A stretch of DNA of 64,000 nucleotides, taken from NCBI GenBank assembly GCA_965279135.1, contig OZ257133.1, positions 2,852,001 to 2,916,000 on the forward strand. Reading direction: 5' to 3'. This DNA is from Croceimicrobium sp965279135. Lineage in GTDB: Bacteria > Bacteroidota > Bacteroidia > Flavobacteriales > Schleiferiaceae. Position 1 is the stretch's first letter. Each line of letters starts with the position of its first letter. The notes below the pieces were generated by a model. It was not told where the DNA came from, did not search any database, and saw nothing but the letters and a program-made list of their open reading frames with translations. A program made the translations under genes and the position numbers. Below are positions 60,897 to 64,000 of this stretch, one piece after another.

Positions 60897-60903
60897 GTGC
60901 ATT
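60882..60903. repeat. Inverted repeat AATGCAC-N8-GTGCATT overlapping a -33 element
   Basis: AATGCAC (60882-60888) and GTGCATT (60897-60903) are perfect complementary arms with an 8-base spacer. The repeat covers the -33 element of the DUF2795 promoter and begins 18 bases past the stop of the adenosyltransferase gene. It could be an operator or part of a weak terminator for that gene, since an A/T-rich tract follows on the minus strand. Confidence 0.4.
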
Positions 60904-60921
60904 GGGAATTAGGCTAATTCT

Positions 60922-61470
60922 CTATTTACGAGACACCCAACTTGTTTCGCTTCCTCCGTGTTGAAGAGTATAGAAGCGCGCAAGGGTAAATAGATAGTCG
61001 CTTAGGCGATTTAAAAAAGGAAGAATTACGGGGTGAGTAGCTTCCCCCGCGAATTCCAAATCGATAAGTCGACGCTCAGCCCGTCGACAAATTGTACGTG
61101 CCATGTGAGCATAAGATGCAGTTAAGTCTCCTCCTGGAATTAAAAAATTTCGCAAAGGCTCTAATTTACCGTCCATAGCATCCATTTCCGCCTCAAGCTT
61201 TTTAATTTCTTCTTCCTCTAATTCAGGAAGTGGAAACTTGTTTTTCTCGGTCGCGGCGAGATGAGAACCAATGCTAAAAAGCATGCTTTGGATCTCTTCG
61301 ATCCGGGAATTTAACTCCTGGTACCGAGCACTATCCTTCATCAAACCCATACAGGCATTTAACTCATCTACTGTCCCATACGCTTCAATGCGGATATGAT
61401 TCTTAGGAACCCTTTCTCCAGATACCAGAGAGGTTTGTCCCTTATCGCCTGTTTTTGTGTAGATCTTCAT
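60922..61470 (-). CDS. Cob(I)yrinic acid a,c-diamide adenosyltransferase, PduO type
   Basis: A 182-residue PduO-family ATP:cob(I)alamin adenosyltransferase, which forms adenosylcobalamin from ATP and cob(I)alamin. Diagnostic segments are MKIYTKTGDKGQTSLVSGER (ATP site), IRIEAYGTVDELNACMGLMK, HMARTICRRAERRLIDLE (catalytic Arg/Glu region) and PFLNRLSDYLFTLARFY. Trimeric active-site residues R, D and E at these positions are kept. No other cobalamin gene is nearby, so it probably salvages corrinoid for methylmalonyl-CoA mutase or similar enzymes elsewhere. It is divergent from the ArsC-like gene with about 80 bases between starts. Confidence 0.94.
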   Translation of the reverse strand: MKIYTKTGDKGQTSLVSGERVPKNHIRIEAYGTVDELNACMGLMKDSARYQELNSRIEEIQSMLFSIGSHLAATEKNKFPLPELEEEEIKKLEAEMDAMDGKLEPLRNFLIPGGDLTASYAHMARTICRRAERRLIDLEFAGEATHPVILPFLNRLSDYLFTLARFYTLQHGGSETSWVSRK

Positions 61471-61551
61471 GCTCTAAGATGCTATTTCTTATTTTCACCA
61501 AACAATATTAGCATATCAGCCAAAAAGCCTAATTGTTCAAAGGAAATTGAT

Positions 61552-61962
61552 TTGTCAAGAATATTGATCATCGGAAGAGAGAATGCGGTTAGAAGCCAAA
61601 TTATGGAGGGCTATCTACGAAAAACCCTGGGCTCAAGGGTGCAAGTATTCAGCTGTGGCCTGGAACCTACCGGAGTTGACCCTCAAGCCATTCGAGCGAT
61701 GGCAGAAGATCAGGTGGTGATTGCCGGACAGACCTCAGACAGTATCGAAGACTTCCGAAATTTTAATTTCGATCACATCCTCACTTTTGAAGTGGAGTTA
61801 GAAGCACTCGGTCGCGAAACCTTTCCCAATACACCCGCCTTTGTATTGGAGTTGCCGCTGATTGACGGTTTTGGCGGTAGCGACAGACAGGAGGCGGTGC
61901 GGAATCTGCGTGATCAAATCAGAGATCAGAGCCTCCTCTTCATTCAGCAGCACCTTTCCTGA
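61552..61962 (+). CDS. LMW-phosphatase/ArsC-fold protein lacking the catalytic cysteine
   Basis: A 136-residue protein of the low-molecular-weight phosphatase/ArsC fold. The P-loop region reads ILIIGRENAVRSQIMEGYL: the usual C-x5-R-S becomes G8-x5-R14-S15, so the nucleophile is Gly. Later conserved parts (SCGLEPTGVDPQAIRAMAED; HILTFEVELEALGRETFP; EAVRNLRDQIRDQSLLFIQQ) keep the fold, and the ArsC Cys near FEVE is also missing; only one Cys (VFSCGLEP) remains. The frame is open upstream to 61396, but that region lies inside the opposite adenosyltransferase gene, so TTG at 61552, with AAGGAAA before it, is the likely start. A non-enzymatic, arsenate/phosphate- or protein-binding role is possible. 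Confidence 0.78.
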   Translation: MSRILIIGRENAVRSQIMEGYLRKTLGSRVQVFSCGLEPTGVDPQAIRAMAEDQVVIAGQTSDSIEDFRNFNFDHILTFEVELEALGRETFPNTPAFVLELPLIDGFGGSDRQEAVRNLRDQIRDQSLLFIQQHLS

Positions 61963-62003
61963 ACATCTTTGTTGTATATTAAAAGACCCAAAAAAACCAA
62001 TCT

Positions 62004-63815
62004 ATGGAAGGAATGGCTGAACTAGCCAGTATTCTAATACTTAGTGTGTTTGCTCAATGGCTAGCCTGGAAAATTAAGATTCCGGCGATCCTACCGCTCA
62101 TTGTAATCGGGCTTGCACTGGGACCAGGAGCTACATTCTTCACCGCAAGTGGCGAAAAACTTCTGGATGGAGATCATATTTTCTCTGGTGATCTGCTATT
62201 TGCTTTCGTATCGATTTCGGTAGGAGTAATTCTGTTTGAAGGTGGATTAACCCTAAAGATTAAGGAGATTCGGCATCAAGCGGGTGTAGTACGAAACCTG
62301 TTGATCTTCGGACCGATCATCACCTTAGTTGGAGGAGGTTTAGCCGCCCATTATCTCATGGGGATGGATTACAGTTTGTCCTTCCTCTTCGGCGCTTTAA
62401 TAATTGTTTCAGGACCAACGGTAGTAAGTCCCATTCTACGCAATGTTCGCCCTAACATCCGAATAAACAATGTTTTGAAGTGGGAGGGTATTCTCATCGA
62501 TCCTCTTGGGGCTCTAATCGCAGTACTGGTTTATGAGTTTATTCAAACTTCTGATTTCACCAGTCCTGGCACGGGTGTTTTTAAAGAGTTCTTTTTAACA
62601 GTTGCATCCGGAATGTTCGTGGGTGGACTAGCGGCGTTTTCCTTGCGTTGGTTGCTTAAAAACAACCGTATTCCCTCCTATCTAAGAAATGTTATGGCTT
62701 TGGGTATGGTGATCTTCGCCTTCACCTTTGCCGAGTTTCTGGCCCATGAAGCAGGCTTAATGTCCACGACCTTTATGGGAATCATTCTGGCTAATGTTCG
62801 GGTTAATGAGCTAAAAAAGATCCTCTCCTTTAAGGAAGATGTAAGTATCATTCTAATATCGGTCTTGTTCATCCTGTTATCCAGTCGCATTGACGTAAGT
62901 CAGATCGAAAAGCTAGGTCTTAATTCCTTGTTACTCTTCGGTGTGGTCATTCTAGTACTGCGGCCTCTGGCGGTTTGGTTAAGTACCCGCAATTCCTCCT
63001 TCAATTGGCGTGAAGTTATTTTCATGTCATGGGTCGGTCCTAAGGGAATTGTTGCCGCTGCCGTAGCCTCGCTATTTGCGCTACAACTAACTTCCGGAGA
63101 ACGAGCGGATGTTGATATCAGTCAGGCAGAACTTATCCTTCCATTAACTTTCCTCATGATTGTTGGTACCGTAGTACTTCAGGGAGCAAGTGCTAAACCC
63201 TTTGCTCGGCTGCTTAAGGTAGAAAGGGAGGAACCTCGGGGAATTCTAATAGCGGGGGCAAATGAAAATGCTCGATTCATGGCTCGATTCCTTAAAAAAC
63301 AGGGAATCGACGTTTTATTGGCAGACACCTCTAAAACCAATCAAAAGGAAGCAAGGCGCTCCGGGTTTCAGGTCTATGATGATAGTATCCTTAGCGATAG
63401 CGTTTACGAGGAACTCGATCTAAACAATATTGGAACCCTCATGGCAATGACCTCTAGTGCGGAGATTAACGGTCTAGCGCTCCAATTCTTCGAAGAAGAG
63501 TTTGGTCCCGATAAAGTCTTCCGCCTAAGCAGTAAAAAGGAACAGGAAACGGAATACCTCAATTTCCCGGAGAACGTACTTTTCGGAGCCAGCGTAGACT
63601 ATCTGAATCTCGCTCAATCGGCGAGGCAAGTCGAGGATGTAATGGTCTCCTCCTGTGAGAGTTTAGAGCAATATGAAAAGCTAAGTCAGGCGCATCAAAC
63701 CGGCATAATACCCCTCTTCCTGCTTAGAAAAGGAAACTTGATCGTGATATCCCGGGATCAGCCTCAATTTCAAAAAGAGGATAAACTGGCCTACATTCCA
63801 TTGCATCATACTTAG
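62004..63815 (+). CDS. Monovalent cation:proton antiporter with RCK/TrkA-N-like domain
   Basis: A 603-residue CPA-family antiporter. About 12-13 membrane helices span residues 1-400, with conserved LPLIVIGLALGPGATFF, VGVILFEGGLTLKIKEI, FGALIIVSGPTVVSPILRNV, WEGILIDPLGALIAVLVYEF (the charged GIxxDPxG-like motif of NhaP-type exchangers) and WVGPKGIVAAAVASLFALQL. The C-terminus (~410-603) has a Rossmann-like TrkA-N/RCK nucleotide-binding domain (GILIAGANENARFMARFLKK then VLLADTSK). It probably exchanges Na+ or K+ for H+ for pH or salt control in a saline habitat. Substrate is inferred. It starts 41 bases after the ArsC-like gene and may be cotranscribed. Confidence 0.9.
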   Translation: MEGMAELASILILSVFAQWLAWKIKIPAILPLIVIGLALGPGATFFTASGEKLLDGDHIFSGDLLFAFVSISVGVILFEGGLTLKIKEIRHQAGVVRNLLIFGPIITLVGGGLAAHYLMGMDYSLSFLFGALIIVSGPTVVSPILRNVRPNIRINNVLKWEGILIDPLGALIAVLVYEFIQTSDFTSPGTGVFKEFFLTVASGMFVGGLAAFSLRWLLKNNRIPSYLRNVMALGMVIFAFTFAEFLAHEAGLMSTTFMGIILANVRVNELKKILSFKEDVSIILISVLFILLSSRIDVSQIEKLGLNSLLLFGVVILVLRPLAVWLSTRNSSFNWREVIFMSWVGPKGIVAAAVASLFALQLTSGERADVDISQAELILPLTFLMIVGTVVLQGASAKPFARLLKVEREEPRGILIAGANENARFMARFLKKQGIDVLLADTSKTNQKEARRSGFQVYDDSILSDSVYEELDLNNIGTLMAMTSSAEINGLALQFFEEEFGPDKVFRLSSKKEQETEYLNFPENVLFGASVDYLNLAQSARQVEDVMVSSCESLEQYEKLSQAHQTGIIPLFLLRKGNLIVISRDQPQFQKEDKLAYIPLHHT

Positions 63816-63866
63816 TGGAGGTCAAGTTCTAAATGCCCTTTAATATCTTCGCCAAAACATTTTTTC

Positions 63867-64000
63867 ATGAGCACAAAGGCCCCAAAACCCGTAGGTTCCT
63901 ATCCCCTGGCCCGCAAAGCAGGAGGACTACTTTTCTTAAGCGGCGTTGGACCGCGAATCGCGGGTAGTGATCAGCATGATTCCGGTGTTCCCGGTCTCCA
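63867..64000 (+). CDS. RidA family protein, possibly 2-aminomuconate deaminase (3' part off-window)
   Basis: The first 44 codons of a RidA/YjgF-family protein that continues beyond the window. The visible part, MSTKAPKPVGSYPLARKAGG then LLFLSGVGPRIAGSDQHD, has the PxPxGxYP...LFLSG start of the family. The GVGPR motif and the KAPKPVGSYP start resemble the 2-aminomuconate deaminase group that accompanies kynurenine breakdown genes, which fits the muconate semialdehyde dehydrogenase-like gene at 17985. The catalytic Arg near the C-terminus is outside the window. Downstream genes, where kynureninase or 3-hydroxyanthranilate dioxygenase might lie, cannot be seen. Confidence 0.82.
   Translation, partial: MSTKAPKPVGSYPLARKAGGLLFLSGVGPRIAGSDQHDSGVPGL

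Noticed and set aside
61396..61551. N-terminal extension of the ArsC-like protein
   Set aside because: It overlaps the divergent adenosyltransferase gene and lacks family similarity; TTG 61552 gives a normal-length protein.
1..64000. CRISPR arrays, tRNA, rRNA, insertion sequences, phage genes
   Set aside because: No regularly spaced short repeats, no cloverleaf-like segment in the gaps and no transposase, integrase or phage proteins were seen on either strand.

Overview
The window is a gene-dense chromosomal segment of a Bacteroidota bacterium, most likely a marine member of Flavobacteriales (Cryomorphaceae/Schleiferiaceae-like; the family is inference). The supporting signs are several proteins with type IX secretion (T9SS) C-terminal sorting domains, PorZ and GldH, the lineage-typical families RicT(PSP1)-GldH, DUF4837 and DUF2795, a ~1110-residue SecA, and -7 boxes of the Bacteroidota form TAnnTTTG. 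I see no rRNA, tRNA, CRISPR array, insertion sequence or prophage. No gene-free stretch exceeds 300 bases; the largest gap is about 260 bases (16713-16974). Genes are often coupled by ATGA or longer overlaps, and seven genes appear to start with TTG.

Layout. 1-5.5 kb: a glycan locus that looks like laminarin/beta-glucan use, with a GH16 lipoprotein (cut by the window edge), an MFS sugar porter, a Nudix-fold regulator with a degenerate catalytic box, and a divergent T9SS-exported protein with three tandem ~160-residue repeats. 5.5-10.1 kb: a Dabb protein, a membrane-anchored AraC regulator with DoxX, and an ECF sigma/anti-sigma-like/secreted repeat-protein operon. 10.1-13.4 kb: an unusual overlapping operon of a sterol-desaturase-family hydroxylase, a two-lobed retropepsin-like protease and a secreted protein with four CBM48-like modules. 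13.5-21 kb: MarC, RmuC, a serine hydrolase, a JmjC-like cupin, and an ABC ATPase-SDR-aldehyde dehydrogenase operon. 21-36.6 kb: mostly core genes (tatA, gatA, lytic transglycosylase, DUF4837, recO, porZ, ricT, gldH, PBP1A, 3-oxoacid CoA-transferase) and two GT-C-like membrane proteins. 36.6-47.4 kb: a fused oligopeptide ABC ATPase, trehalose synthesis (OtsA-OtsB fusion) facing a GH15 enzyme, an exonuclease, a large lamin-tail T9SS protein, asd and msrA. 47.4-57.1 kb: ABC-F protein, an unknown protein with a SlyD-like FKBP, an aminotransferase, a second ECF sigma/anti-sigma-like operon whose partner carries a beta-barrel-like C-terminus, and secA. 57.3-64 kb: a FIST sensor coupled to a hybrid histidine kinase, DUF2795, PduO-type adenosyltransferase, an apparently catalytically dead LMW-phosphatase/ArsC-like protein, a cation/proton antiporter, and the start of a RidA-family deaminase.

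How the genes connect. Cell-surface export is a theme: PorZ and GldH belong to the T9SS/gliding apparatus, and four products here (3272-5473, 15453-16712, PorZ, 43125-45689) carry sorting domains. Carbohydrate binding is another: GH16, the triple-repeat protein, the four-module CBM48 protein, OtsAB and GH15. The ALDH, SDR and RidA genes resemble parts of the 2-aminomuconate branch of kynurenine breakdown, though RidA lies 44 kb from the other two. The best candidates for something not well described are the hydroxylase-protease-CBM48 operon, the sigma-linked beta-repeat protein, the FIST-kinase pair and the cysteine-less ArsC-like protein.
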